From positions 1 to 64,000 of the forward strand of contig CAJCJA010000014.1 of the NCBI GenBank assembly GCA_903970515.1: a stretch of 64,000 nt of DNA. The letters are read 5' to 3'. The translations under genes were made by a program, and so were the position numbers. The first letter of the stretch is position 1, and every line of letters begins with the position of its first letter. The notes below the pieces were generated by a model. The model saw only the letters and a list, made by a program, of their open reading frames with translations. It had not been told where the DNA came from and ran no database searches. This stretch comes from Candidatus Saccharibacteria bacterium CG_4_10_14_0_2_um_filter_52_9. Its GTDB lineage: Bacteria; Actinomycetota; Acidimicrobiia; Acidimicrobiales; RAAP-2. Shown here in pieces: positions 1 to 7,663 of the stretch.

Positions 1-1
1 T

Positions 2-154
2 GTTGACAACGTCGGCGACGTCGAAATGGATCAACTCGAGATCACGATTCGCGCCGTCGATAGCAAACTACGACCGCTCGTAATCCGCAGTCTCGACCGT
101 GACGATGGACGACCTCTGGCCGCGCATCGGATCTACAGCGCCCAATCCACTTAG
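2..154 (+). CDS. C-terminal end of an unidentified protein (5' truncated by window edge)
   Basis: An open frame runs in from the window edge through 50 codons to a TAG at 152-154. Codon use is like the rest of the genome: GC-rich third positions and many Asp, Arg and Val codons. The visible tail is hydrophilic, ends in SAQST, and shows no motif I can assign. Frame and composition say it is the real 3' end of a gene, but 50 residues are too few for a function. No terminator hairpin follows it. Confidence 0.55.
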   Translation, partial: VDNVGDVEMDQLEITIRAVDSKLRPLVIRSLDRDDGRPLAAHRIYSAQST

Positions 155-307
155 CGGTTAATCGGAGTGTGACGCGAAAAGTTTTGCTGGTATTTCAACG
201 CTTAGTTCCACTTATTCGAAGTGTTGGCGTAGGAACTTTAAATTCTGATAGTTATAGTTTCATGCCATTGTCAAGTGACGGAAGAAAAGTTACCCTCGGT
301 CGCTCCA

Positions 308-451
308 TTAGTTTCGAAGATTTTCCGGATCTCGTAAACGCCCACCTTGACTGGTGCAGAGACACTCCACTTCCGTGACCGTGAAACCATCTCTGATGAC
401 GCCCAGCACGGCGTCGTAACGCTGCTCCATTTTGCTTAACTCCCACAACAT
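308..451 (-). pseudogene. Remnant of an IS481-like transposase (N-terminal end only)
   Basis: On the minus strand an ATG at 451 opens a 47-codon frame. Its first ~27 residues (MLWELSKMEQRYDAVLGVIR, then DGFTVTEV) read like the usual N-terminus of IS481-family DDE transposases, where the 'VMEQRYxAVLxVIxDGxxVTEVA' segment begins the helix-turn-helix. After TEV the frame loses similarity and stops at 308-310, so the second helix and the DDE domain are absent. This is a dead fragment, not an active element. The family call rests on recalled similarity over about 27 residues. Confidence 0.5.
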
Positions 452-497
452 GGCCACCTCCCTCAACCTCAGCCAAGGTCAGTGGCGGCCGAGTGTC

Positions 498-560
498 AAG
501 GAGGTCCTGAAGGTCTGTCAAGCAGGTGTCGACGTTCCGTAAAGGAGGTCCCGAAGGTCT
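498..560. repeat. Pair of 19-nt direct repeats, 44 nt apart
   Basis: AAGGAGGTCCTGAAGGTCT at 498-516 recurs at 542-560 with a single T-to-C change. The pair lies just upstream of the transposase fragment, on the side where the element's end would be. The repeats may be subterminal transposase-binding repeats of the decayed element; that role is inference. Confidence 0.6.
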
Positions 561-596
561 TTTGTCCAGTAGGAACCGAAGCAATACATTATGCAG

Positions 597-669
597 TGCG
601 CCGGCCGGGACTTGAACCCGGAACCTGTTGATTAAGAGTCAAATGCTCTGCCAATTGAGCTACCGGCGC
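597..669 (-). tRNA. tRNA-Lys (anticodon CTT)
   Basis: Read on the minus strand, a complete cloverleaf is visible. The 7-bp acceptor stem is GCGCCGG/CCGGCGC, followed by a D arm GCTC...GAGC, an anticodon stem TTGA/TCAA around loop CTCTTAA (anticodon CTT), and a T arm with GTTCAAG. The discriminator is A (complement of T597). The 3' CCA is not encoded. Confidence 0.95.
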
Positions 670-709
670 GTGACGAGTCTATACCGGTGTGCAACGGCTC
701 AATTGACGC

Positions 710-2134
710 CTATCCGTGTTGGATGGCTTTCACTTCGAGAAATTCTTCGAAGCCGTACTGACCGAGTTCGCGTCCGATGCCCGACTGCTTGTAGCCGCCG
801 AACGGCGCGAAGACGTTGAACGCACCGCCATTGATCTCTACTTGACCAGTGCGAATCTTTCGCGCGACTTCGAACGCTTTCTCGTCGGTCGACGCCCAGA
901 CTCCGCCCGCGAGTCCGTAGTTCGAATCGTTCGCAATCGCGACGGCTTCGTCTTCGGTGTCGTAGGGGATGATCGAGAGCACCGGACCAAAAATCTCCTC
1001 TTGTGCGATGGTCATGTCGTTGGTGACGTCGGAGAAGATCGTCGGGGTCACGTAGTAACCCTTCTCGAGTCCTTCGGGAGGAGTGACGCCGCCACAAATG
1101 ATCCGCGCGCCTTCGTCGATGCCCTTGTTGATGTAGTCGCGCACGCGTTGTTGCTGAGTGGCGCTGACGAGTGGTCCGAGGAAACTCGTACCCGTGATGG
1201 GATCTGCCGGCGCGAACGCGGCTGCGGTCGCGACCGCGATGTCCTCGACTTCGGCGAGGCGCGAGCGCGGTACCAGCATGCGCGTGAGAGCGGAGCAGGT
1301 TTGTCCAGAGTTGAGGTAGCACTTGAAGACGCCGTCGCCGACTGCCTTGGCGATGTCGGCGTCTTCGAGGATGATGTTGGCGGACTTACCACCGAGTTCA
1401 AGCGACACGCGCTTGACCATCTCGGCGGCAATCTGCATCACGCGCTTTCCCGCGCGGGTCGAGCCCGTAAAGGACACCATGTCGGTCTTGGGGTGTGCCA
1501 CGATGGCTTCGCCCACGACGGGACCGAGACCGGTGACCATGTTGAAGACGCCCTTAGGTAGTCCGACCTCGTGGATAATGTCGGCGAGGAGATATGCGTT
1601 GATCGGAGCTACTTCGCTGGGCTTCAAGACCACGGTGCACCCGGCCGCGAGCGACGCGGCGACCTTGTTGGCGATTTGGTGCAGTGGGTAGTTCCACGGC
1701 GTGATAGCGGCGACGACACCCACGGGTTCGCGCACCAGCGTCGAGTTGCCAACCTCTTCTTCCCAAGTGAATTCCGCCGCACGTTTCGCGTTGTCGGCGA
1801 AGGTCATGGTCGGGATTCCCGCCTGGATTCCCTTGGCGAGCATGAGTGGCATGCCAACTTCATTGGCGATGTCGAGGGCAATCTCGTCGGCACGCTCAGC
1901 GAGCTTCTCGGAGATGCGGGTGAGGAATTCGCCGCGCTCCTTGGGACTCGTGTTCGACCACGCCGCGAAGGCCCCCGCCGCTGCTTCCACCGCCCGGTTC
2001 GCTTCTTCGACGGTGCCGACAGGAATTGTCGCGTAAAGTTCGCCGGTTCCCGAACTGGTGACCTCGAGTGTCTCGGGCGATGATGCCTTTACCCACTCGC
2101 CGTTGATGTAGAAAGAGTCTCGAACAATTGTCAT
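710..2134 (-). CDS. NAD(P)-dependent aldehyde dehydrogenase
   Basis: A 474-residue cytosolic enzyme of the aldehyde dehydrogenase superfamily, oxidising an aldehyde to the acid with NAD(P)+. The family features are intact: the coenzyme-site TPWNYP near 145-150, KPSE near 171-174, FTGST near 222-226, the general base Glu246 in LELGGK, and the catalytic Cys280 in NSGQTCS. A late GPVLS segment ([10 protein letters not shown]) is also present. The length is usual for single-domain ALDHs. A purine-rich GGGGGAAACC lies directly before the ATG at 2134. It stands alone between tRNA-Lys and tRNA-His, so context gives no clue to the substrate. Confidence 0.92.
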   Translation of the reverse strand: MTIVRDSFYINGEWVKASSPETLEVTSSGTGELYATIPVGTVEEANRAVEAAAGAFAAWSNTSPKERGEFLTRISEKLAERADEIALDIANEVGMPLMLAKGIQAGIPTMTFADNAKRAAEFTWEEEVGNSTLVREPVGVVAAITPWNYPLHQIANKVAASLAAGCTVVLKPSEVAPINAYLLADIIHEVGLPKGVFNMVTGLGPVVGEAIVAHPKTDMVSFTGSTRAGKRVMQIAAEMVKRVSLELGGKSANIILEDADIAKAVGDGVFKCYLNSGQTCSALTRMLVPRSRLAEVEDIAVATAAAFAPADPITGTSFLGPLVSATQQQRVRDYINKGIDEGARIICGGVTPPEGLEKGYYVTPTIFSDVTNDMTIAQEEIFGPVLSIIPYDTEDEAVAIANDSNYGLAGGVWASTDEKAFEVARKIRTGQVEINGGAFNVFAPFGGYKQSGIGRELGQYGFEEFLEVKAIQHG

Positions 2135-2217
2135 GGTTTCCCCCTTGCGACGCCGTTGAGGTCGCCCAAGCGAAATCTAGTCGTCGAAATGGCGAAATCG
2201 TTCAAAAGGTCAGTGCT

Positions 2218-2295
2218 TGGGGTGAGCGACGGGGGTCGAACCCGCGACCTCCAGGACCACAACCTGGCGCTCTAACCAACTGAGCTACGCCCACC
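2218..2295 (-). tRNA. tRNA-His (anticodon GTG), 3' CCA encoded
   Basis: On the minus strand the acceptor stem GTGGGCG pairs with CGCTCAC. A genomic G at position -1 (complement of C2295) faces the discriminator C (G2221), the identity pair of tRNA-His. The anticodon stem CCAGG/CCTGG encloses TTGTGGT, giving anticodon GTG. CCA follows directly in the DNA (2218-2220). The other three tRNAs of this window lack an encoded CCA. Confidence 0.95.
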
Positions 2296-2369
2296 AAGAA
2301 CTTCAAGTATGACACAACGGTGGCGAAGTGAGGTAGTCGTCGCGGGCGCGTTCGGTACGATTAGGAGAG

Positions 2370-2443
2370 GCCCCTGTAGCTCAACTGGATAGAGCAGACG
2401 GTTTCTACCCGTCAGGCTGCGGGTTCGACTCCTGCCGGGGGCG
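2370..2443 (+). tRNA. tRNA-Arg (anticodon TCT)
   Basis: The cloverleaf has acceptor GCCCCTG paired with CGGGGGC (one T-G pair), D arm GCTC...GAGC, and anticodon stem GACGG/CCGTC around TTTCTAC (anticodon TCT, reading AGA/AGG). The T arm is GCGGG-TTCGACT-CCTGC, and the discriminator is G2443. No CCA is encoded. Confidence 0.95.
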
Positions 2444-2577
2444 CTTTTCGTTACTCCCCAACGCCGCGAGGTGACCGTGCTGCCTGTGTTTGTTCATCGC
2501 AATTTCATCGTGGGCCGGTGGAAATGTTGAGTGCGAAGGGCTAGGTTTCCATGCAAATTTAAAGGGGATGGGTAACC

Positions 2578-4134
2578 GTGGCCTTGATCGTTGAACCAGC
2601 CAATCGAGCGTCGGAAAAAGGTCTGAAGACAGGCGCACTGGGATTGATCTCGAGCGTGGTCATTGGGATCGCCTCGACCGCGCCGGCGTACAGCTTGGCA
2701 GCGACGCTCGGTTTCGTCGTCGTCGCGATAGGCATCCAGGCACCCGTCGTCACAATCCTCGCCTTCATCCCGATGTTCTTCGTGTCGATTGCCTTCCAAC
2801 AGATGAACAAGGCCGACCCGGACTGCGGGGCGACCTTTACCTGGTCGACGCGAGCGTTCTCACCGCGCGTGGGTTGGATGGGCGGTTGGGGTGTGTTGGG
2901 CGCGGACGTCATCGTCATGGCGAGTCTCGCCCAAATCGCCGGACAGTACGTCTTTGATTTCGTGAACGCCAAGGGCATCGGTGCTGACGCCTCGAGCCCT
3001 TGGGTGCTACTGGTCGGCGTCGCCTGGATCATCTCGATGACGTGGATCTGTTACATCGGTATCGAAGTGTCGGCCAACTTTCAAAAGGCCCTGCTCGGCA
3101 TCGAGTTGACGATGTTGACCGTCTTGTCGGTCTGGGCGCTCATTCGTGTGGGCGACGGGAGTGCCCCCGTGGGTCACCTCGTGCCGTCGATCTCGTGGTT
3201 CAATCCCTTCGCGGTGAAACACTTCAGCGACTTCATCGTTGGCCTCGCGGACATGCTCTTCATCTACTGGGGATGGGACACGGCCCTTAACCTCAACGAA
3301 GAAACCGCCGACGCCGAGACCGTACCGGGGAAGGCGGGCGTGATCTCGACGTTCTTCTTGCTTGGGATCTACGCGTTGGTGATACTCGCCGTGCAGTCGT
3401 TTGCGGGAATTGGCTCGAAGGGAATTGGTCTCGGTAACGCCTCGCACGCGAATGACGTGTTGTCGATCCTCGGTCCCGCGATCTTTGGATCATCGACCTT
3501 TGCGACGATCCTCTCGCACCTCTTGTTGTTGATGGTGTTGTCATCGGCGGCCGCTTCGACGCAGACGACGATCTTGCCGACCGCGCGCACGGTGCTGTCG
3601 ATGGCGGTGCACAAGGCAGTGCCCCAGGTCTTTGCGAAAATGCACCGTCGTTTCCTCACGCCGACGGTGGCGACGGTCACCTTTGGCGTCGTGTCTATTG
3701 GTCTCTACGTGGTGATGAACTTCCTCTCCGCCGGTCACGTGATCGCGGACTCGGTGAGTGCGCTCGGCGTGATGATCGCGTTCTATTACGGGCTCACTGG
3801 TTTCGCGTGTGCGTGGTACTACCGGCACGAACTGACCGCGAGCGTGAAGAACTTCTTCGTCCAAGGGGTCATGCCGCTGATTGGTGGGCTCATCTTGTAT
3901 TTCATCCTCGGATGGTCCTTCTGGTACTACTGGAACCCCGTTAACAGTTACACGCACCTCAAAGTCTTCGGTCGCGAGATCGGCGGCACGTTCACCCTCG
4001 ACGTTGGCACCATTCTTATAGGTCTCATCTTGATGTTCACGATGGAGGCCTTTCGTCCCGCGTTCTTTCGAGGTGAGACGTTGAACCGCTCAACGCCGAC
4101 CTTGGTGACCGAGCATTTCGGTGCTGAACAATGA
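2578..4134 (+). CDS. APC-superfamily amino acid permease
   Basis: A 518-residue integral membrane transporter with about 12-14 hydrophobic segments. The N-terminal half carries the APC signature region: SSVVIGIASTAPAYSLA at about 25-41, followed by the GCGATFTW-like 'DCGATFTWSTRAF' turn near 81-93. Such proteins import amino acids or related amines, usually by proton symport; the substrate cannot be read from sequence. The GTG at 2578 is preceded by AAAGGGG (2561-2567). It is followed at 64 nt by a universal stress protein gene on the same strand, a common pairing. Confidence 0.88.
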   Translation: MALIVEPANRASEKGLKTGALGLISSVVIGIASTAPAYSLAATLGFVVVAIGIQAPVVTILAFIPMFFVSIAFQQMNKADPDCGATFTWSTRAFSPRVGWMGGWGVLGADVIVMASLAQIAGQYVFDFVNAKGIGADASSPWVLLVGVAWIISMTWICYIGIEVSANFQKALLGIELTMLTVLSVWALIRVGDGSAPVGHLVPSISWFNPFAVKHFSDFIVGLADMLFIYWGWDTALNLNEETADAETVPGKAGVISTFFLLGIYALVILAVQSFAGIGSKGIGLGNASHANDVLSILGPAIFGSSTFATILSHLLLLMVLSSAAASTQTTILPTARTVLSMAVHKAVPQVFAKMHRRFLTPTVATVTFGVVSIGLYVVMNFLSAGHVIADSVSALGVMIAFYYGLTGFACAWYYRHELTASVKNFFVQGVMPLIGGLILYFILGWSFWYYWNPVNSYTHLKVFGREIGGTFTLDVGTILIGLILMFTMEAFRPAFFRGETLNRSTPTLVTEHFGAEQ

Positions 4135-4198
4135 GACGCACTAGTTTTGGGACACTTCGCGCACGACACCTCGGTGCCCAACAAGGAGTTGCGAAATT

Positions 4199-4639
4199 AT
4201 GAGTGACGACCACTCGAGTCCACTGATCGTCGTTGGTATTGATGGTTCACCGCTCTCCGAGACCGCCTTGGGCTTCGCAATAGAAGAAGCACGGCTGCGT
4301 CACGCCGCACTTCACGTCACCTACGCCTATCCCGTCCTCGCGTCGGTACTCACGGGATCGACTGGCAATGACTACTACGAGCAAGTCGAGAGTGAGGCGA
4401 AGACGTTTCTCCAGGGCATCGTCGAGCACGCGCCCGCGAGCGAAGGCGTGAACGTCACCTGGCTCGCGGTCCCCGGCAATCCGTCCGAGGTGCTCATCGA
4501 AGCGAGTCGCGAAGCGACGTTGCTCGTGATTGGCTCTAGGGGAGTAGGGGGCTTCTTGGGGCTCTTGATGGGCTCGGTCTCGACCCAATGCGTGCACTAT
4601 TCGCACTGCCCGGTGCTCGTGGTGCGCGAGGAACACTGA
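4199..4639 (+). CDS. Universal stress protein (UspA family), ATP-binding type
   Basis: A 146-residue single-domain USP. The N-terminal strand ends in VVGIDGS (11-17). The C-terminal nucleotide loop G112-x2-G115-x9-G125-S126 is complete, so it should be of the ATP-binding MJ0577-like class. It ends with the usual CPVLVVR strand. The ATG at 4199 has AAGGAG about 10 nt upstream. It lies downstream of the amino-acid permease on the same strand and may share its transcript. A 6-bp GGCGCC hairpin (4657-4672) lies between it and the convergent SDR gene. Confidence 0.92.
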   Translation: MSDDHSSPLIVVGIDGSPLSETALGFAIEEARLRHAALHVTYAYPVLASVLTGSTGNDYYEQVESEAKTFLQGIVEHAPASEGVNVTWLAVPGNPSEVLIEASREATLLVIGSRGVGGFLGLLMGSVSTQCVHYSHCPVLVVREEH

Positions 4640-4678
4640 GTCCTTCGCGTCTCGACGGCGCCGTGCGGCGCCTCCTCG

Positions 4679-5581
4679 CTAGTGCTTGTCGAAGTAGAAA
4701 CCTTCGTTGATGTCCTCGATGAGCCCGGGGTGGGTGGGCGTCCACGCCATTCGCTCGCGAGTCAACTCGTTGGACGTTGGATTGTCGAACGCGACGAACA
4801 TGGCGAGAAAACTGAAGTGCTCGCCGGCCTCGTCGGGCTCGATGCTCTTGACCGGTAGGTCGAGTCCTTGGCCGATTGCCGTGGCGATGTCCTTGAACGC
4901 AATGCCGTACTCGGCGGCACCGTGGAGCCGCGTTCCCGCGGGAGCGGATTCGAGCGCGAGTCGATACAAGAGTGCGGCGTCCAGTCGATGCACACCAGGC
5001 CAGCGATTGGCACCGTCGCCGACGTAGGCAGAGAAGCCCTTGGTTCGTGCCATGTCGATGAGCGATGGTACGAAACCGTGGAGGTCACCGCGACCATGCA
5101 CTGAAGGGGCGAGACGAACGACCGACGAACGCACACCGCGTTGCGCTGAGTCAATCGTGACATTCTCACCGCCGACGCGCGGAAGCGAGGAATCCAAGAC
5201 GTCGTCCTCCGTTCCCTCGCGACCGAGGAAGGAGAGCAGGAGAGTGCCCGACGTGTTGACGAACGGTTTGTTGGTGTGTTCGAGCACCGAAGCCATCGCC
5301 TGGACCGCCGCGAGGTCCTGCGCTGCTGCTGCCATGAAGTCAGTCTGTGGCCCAATATTCTGGAACGCTAGATGGATGACACCATCGGCATTCAGCGCAC
5401 CTCGTTGCAGGCTGTCGAGGTCCTCGAGTGAGCCTCGATGCACCTCAATACCTGCGCCATCCAACACGGCTGCGTTTTGATCGGACCTCGCGAGACCAAC
5501 AACCTCGTGGCCGTGTCCCAAGAGTTCGGCACAGACTGCCGAGCCAATGTAGCCCGCTGCTCCAGTAACAAAGACGCGCAT
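4679..5581 (-). CDS. NAD-dependent epimerase/dehydratase-type SDR protein
   Basis: 300 residues with an N-terminal Rossmann fold: GAAGYIGS at 7-14 gives the GxxGxxG dinucleotide motif, and the chain then follows the extended or atypical SDR pattern. A classical YxxxK active-site pair is not obvious, so it may be a reductase of the atypical class. The ATG at 5581 has GGAGG with a 6-nt spacer. It is divergently transcribed from the TetR gene, and the 9-bp palindromic operator between them suggests control by that regulator. The substrate is unknown. Confidence 0.82.
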   Translation of the reverse strand: MRVFVTGAAGYIGSAVCAELLGHGHEVVGLARSDQNAAVLDGAGIEVHRGSLEDLDSLQRGALNADGVIHLAFQNIGPQTDFMAAAAQDLAAVQAMASVLEHTNKPFVNTSGTLLLSFLGREGTEDDVLDSSLPRVGGENVTIDSAQRGVRSSVVRLAPSVHGRGDLHGFVPSLIDMARTKGFSAYVGDGANRWPGVHRLDAALLYRLALESAPAGTRLHGAAEYGIAFKDIATAIGQGLDLPVKSIEPDEAGEHFSFLAMFVAFDNPTSNELTRERMAWTPTHPGLIEDINEGFYFDKH

Positions 5582-5640
5582 AAGTATCCTCCGGGTGATG
5601 TTCGCACGCCGTTCTTGGTGCGAAGTAGGTCATGTCTTGA

Positions 5641-5681
5641 ACTGACATCACAATAGCATGTGATGTCGTCTACTGACATCA
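5641..5681. promoter_or_regulatory. Operator cluster in the SDR/TetR divergent promoter
   Basis: A perfect inverted repeat GACATCACA (5644-5652) - 6 nt - TGTGATGTC (5659-5667) sits between the two divergent genes. The 10-mer ACTGACATCA occurs at 5641-5650 and again at 5672-5681. A further TGACATCA half-site lies at 6345-6352, downstream of the TetR gene. The shape and position are those of a TetR-family operator, probably bound by the adjacent regulator. Confidence 0.75.
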
Positions 5682-5695
5682 AGTACGATGCGCTC

Positions 5696-6262
5696 ATGGG
5701 ACGATGGGAGCCAGACGCACGTGGTCGGCTCATGCAGGCGGCCTTCGAGCTCTACGTCGAACGCGGTTTCGACGAGACGACGGTCGCCGAGATCTCCGAG
5801 GCCGCGGGACTTACTGAGCGGACGTTTTTTCGCCACTTTGCCGACAAGCGTGAGGTCCTCTTCGCGGGCGCAGGCGAACTTCACTCGTTCCTCGTGAGTG
5901 CCGTCCTTGACGCCCCCGCGAGTTTGTCGCCCATCGCGACGGTGCGCGCGGCGTTCGTTGAATCAGCGACGTTCTTTGGCGAGCGGCCCGACTTTGCCCG
6001 TCAACGACAGCGCATCATTGTCTCGAGCACCGAACTTCAAGAACGAGAACTCATCAAATTGGCGAACCTCGCTGCGGCAATGGCCGAGGCGCTTCGCCAA
6101 CGTGGCGTCAAGGATCCCGCCGCGAGTCTCGCCGCCGAAGCGGGGGTGGCGGCGTTTCGTGTGAGTTTTGAACGCTGGGTGGGCGCTGCGACGAATCAGA
6201 AGCTCACTCGCATCATGTCTGACGTATTTGATGAACTGCGAAGCGTAACCGCGGCGTCCTAG
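5696..6262 (+). CDS. TetR-family transcriptional regulator
   Basis: From ATG 5696 it is 188 residues. It begins MGRWEPDARGRL, the usual start of this subfamily, with a helix-turn-helix at about 28-47 (TTVAEISEAAGLTERTFFRH). The rest is an all-helical ligand domain. The frame is open to GTG 5660 and ATG 5663, but those starts lie inside the operator palindrome, so I prefer 5696. It probably represses itself and the divergent SDR gene. The inducer is unknown. Confidence 0.88.
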   Translation: MGRWEPDARGRLMQAAFELYVERGFDETTVAEISEAAGLTERTFFRHFADKREVLFAGAGELHSFLVSAVLDAPASLSPIATVRAAFVESATFFGERPDFARQRQRIIVSSTELQERELIKLANLAAAMAEALRQRGVKDPAASLAAEAGVAAFRVSFERWVGAATNQKLTRIMSDVFDELRSVTAAS

Positions 6263-6344
6263 CAATGATCTTGGCTACTCCGCGGAGCGACTTCGAATGA
6301 CGAGGGGGGCACCGTCGCGCGGAAGCGAAGCGGGTACGTACGTC

Positions 6345-6352
6345 TGACATCA
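6345..6352. promoter_or_regulatory. Isolated TGACATCA half-site downstream of the TetR gene
   Basis: The 8-mer core of the 5641-5681 operator recurs here in the non-coding stretch after the TetR gene, 366 nt before the methyltransferase start. It may bring a second target under the same regulator. A single half-site is weak evidence. Confidence 0.35.
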
Positions 6353-6404
6353 ATATTTCGTCATCGGCAACGTGTCGCGGCGAGGAGAGCACTCGGTGGG
6401 CACG

Positions 6405-6482
6405 ATGTTTCTCGAGAGTCACCGCGACCTCGTTGAACGTCCCCCTTTTGCTCATCTGGCGTCGATTCGACCCGACGGAGGT
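6405..6482 (+). pseudogene. N-terminal remnant of a PPOX-class (pyridoxamine-oxidase-fold) enzyme
   Basis: From an ATG at 6405 the frame reads MFLESHRDLVERPPFAHLAS then IRPDGG. This closely resembles the opening of PPOX-class F420- or FMN-dependent enzymes ('ESHRDLLERPxFAHLATxRPDGSPQ'). After about codon 26 the similarity ends and neither this nor other frames continue the split-barrel fold. The open frame runs on by chance into the downstream methyltransferase. I read it as a broken 5' end of a lost gene; the 6483-6710 stretch has no recognisable coding content. Confidence 0.5.
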
Positions 6483-6710
6483 ACGACCGAGTCAGAGGTG
6501 TTTGCCCTGGGCAATCTGCTCGACGCAATCAAGAAAGATGATTCAACACATTCTTCGTGCCGTGAGAATCATCCAACGCTGCAGAACGATGGTTGCGGCA
6601 CGGGTCGAAATGGAATCTCTCGGTATGAGTTAACGGAGCGACCTTCGGCAAAATCATTTTCCGAGATCCCTGTTTCGTCGATGGCATCTCTGTCGACGGT
6701 AGTTTTGATC

Positions 6711-7475
6711 ATGCGCGAACGTCCAGCGGGCGATTTTGACTACGAAGTAAAAGGTCAGGTGTACTCCTCGGTGCGCCAGCCCGAGCCCCGCTTTGGTGCG
6801 GCGATACGCAACGCTTTCGGTGATGCCCAGCGGATTTTGAACGTCGGCGCGGGCGCGGGATCGTACGAACCCGATGACCTCGACGTCGTCGCCGTTGAAC
6901 CGTCAGCAACAATGAGGGCGCAACGCCCCAAGCATCTCACCGAGGCAATCGACGCCGTCGCCGAAGATCTCCCCTTCGCGGACAACTCCTTTGACGCGTC
7001 ACTGGCGTCGATCACCATCCATCAGTGGAAGGACTTGGGCGAGGGGCTCAAGGAAATGCGGCGCGTCACGAAAGGGCCGGTGGTGATCCTCACCTTCGAA
7101 CCCGTTGCCCTCAAGAAATTTTGGCTCTCCGACTACGCCCCGGAGATGATGGAGTACGAGAGCGGACGAATGCCCTCGCTCGACGTAGTGGCGGGGCACC
7201 TTGGAGGTCGCGTCGACGTAAGTGTGATCCCGATTCCGCACGACTGTCTCGACGGTTTCGCGGAGGCGTTCTTCGGTCGGCCAGAAGCATTTCTTGATGA
7301 ACGAGTGCGGAGTTCACAATCGGCCTGGGGCTTCGTCACGTCTGATGTCGAACGCTCGTCAGTGGCTCACCTCAAGGAGTCCCTCGACGATGGTTCCTGG
7401 GATAGACGGCACGAACGACTGCGCAGTATCCCTTCGTACGATGGTTCACTGAGACTGCTCGTAGCGAACCCTTAA
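6711..7475 (+). CDS. Class I SAM-dependent methyltransferase
   Basis: 254 residues from ATG 6711. The SAM-binding motif I is LNVGAGAGSYE near 44-54. An acidic VVAVEPS end of strand 2 follows, then a DLPFADNSFDASLAS post-motif, as in methyltransf_11-type enzymes. The frame is open upstream to 6372, but those codons are unrelated debris. A TAGTTT box at 6700-6705 ends 5 nt before the ATG, suggesting a leaderless mRNA. The acceptor substrate is unknown. It stands alone before tRNA-Pro. Confidence 0.83.
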   Translation: MRERPAGDFDYEVKGQVYSSVRQPEPRFGAAIRNAFGDAQRILNVGAGAGSYEPDDLDVVAVEPSATMRAQRPKHLTEAIDAVAEDLPFADNSFDASLASITIHQWKDLGEGLKEMRRVTKGPVVILTFEPVALKKFWLSDYAPEMMEYESGRMPSLDVVAGHLGGRVDVSVIPIPHDCLDGFAEAFFGRPEAFLDERVRSSQSAWGFVTSDVERSSVAHLKESLDDGSWDRRHERLRSIPSYDGSLRLLVANP

Positions 7476-7504
7476 ATTGTTGCCCAGTGACGATACCGAT
7501 TGCG

Positions 7505-7579
7505 TCGGGAAGGCGGGATTCGAACCCGCGGCCTCCTGGTCCCAAACCAGGCGCGCTAACCAAGCTGCGCTACTTCCCG
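7505..7579 (-). tRNA. tRNA-Pro (anticodon TGG)
   Basis: On the minus strand the acceptor CGGGAAG pairs with CTTCCCG. The D arm GCGC...GCGC follows, then an anticodon stem CCTGG/CCAGG around TTTGGGA (anticodon TGG) and a T arm with GTTCGAA. The discriminator is A (T7505). CCA is not encoded. Confidence 0.95.
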
Positions 7580-7663
7580 TCGAACCATCGTGACACATTT
7601 CAACTCTCGTCACGAAAGTGGGTGCGGACTTCGTAATATGCGTCTTGACGGCGAAGGGGGATA

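Larger units (their letters stand above)
155..596. other. Degenerate intergenic stretch between the first gene and tRNA-Lys
   Basis: This stretch is more AT-rich and less codon-structured than its surroundings. It contains a decayed transposase start on the minus strand (308-451) and a pair of near-identical 19-nt direct repeats (498-516 and 542-560). The open frames through it, at 169-378 (+) and 252-584 (-), are not convincing genes. It looks like eroded insertion-element debris next to a tRNA gene. Confidence 0.5.

Noticed and set aside
169-378. 69-codon open frame on the plus strand
   Set aside because: It lies in the AT-richer degenerate patch, overlaps the transposase fragment on the other strand, has no ribosome site and no recognisable domain.
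252-584. 110-codon open frame on the minus strand over the same patch
   Set aside because: The recognisable transposase similarity is in a different minus-strand frame (308-451); this one has low-complexity, improbable composition.
4657-4672. GGCGCC-GTGC-GGCGCC hairpin between usp and the SDR gene as terminator
   Set aside because: Stem of only 6 bp and no T-run on either strand; too weak to call a terminator.
5660-5695. Upstream GTG/ATG starts of the TetR gene
   Set aside because: They fall inside the 9-bp operator palindrome, and the family N-terminus (RWEPDARGRL) begins right after ATG 5696.
6372-6710. N-terminal 113 codons of the long frame leading into the methyltransferase
   Set aside because: Apart from the PPOX-like 26 codons the sequence has no methyltransferase-type extension, and a TAGTTT box sits 5 nt before ATG 6711.
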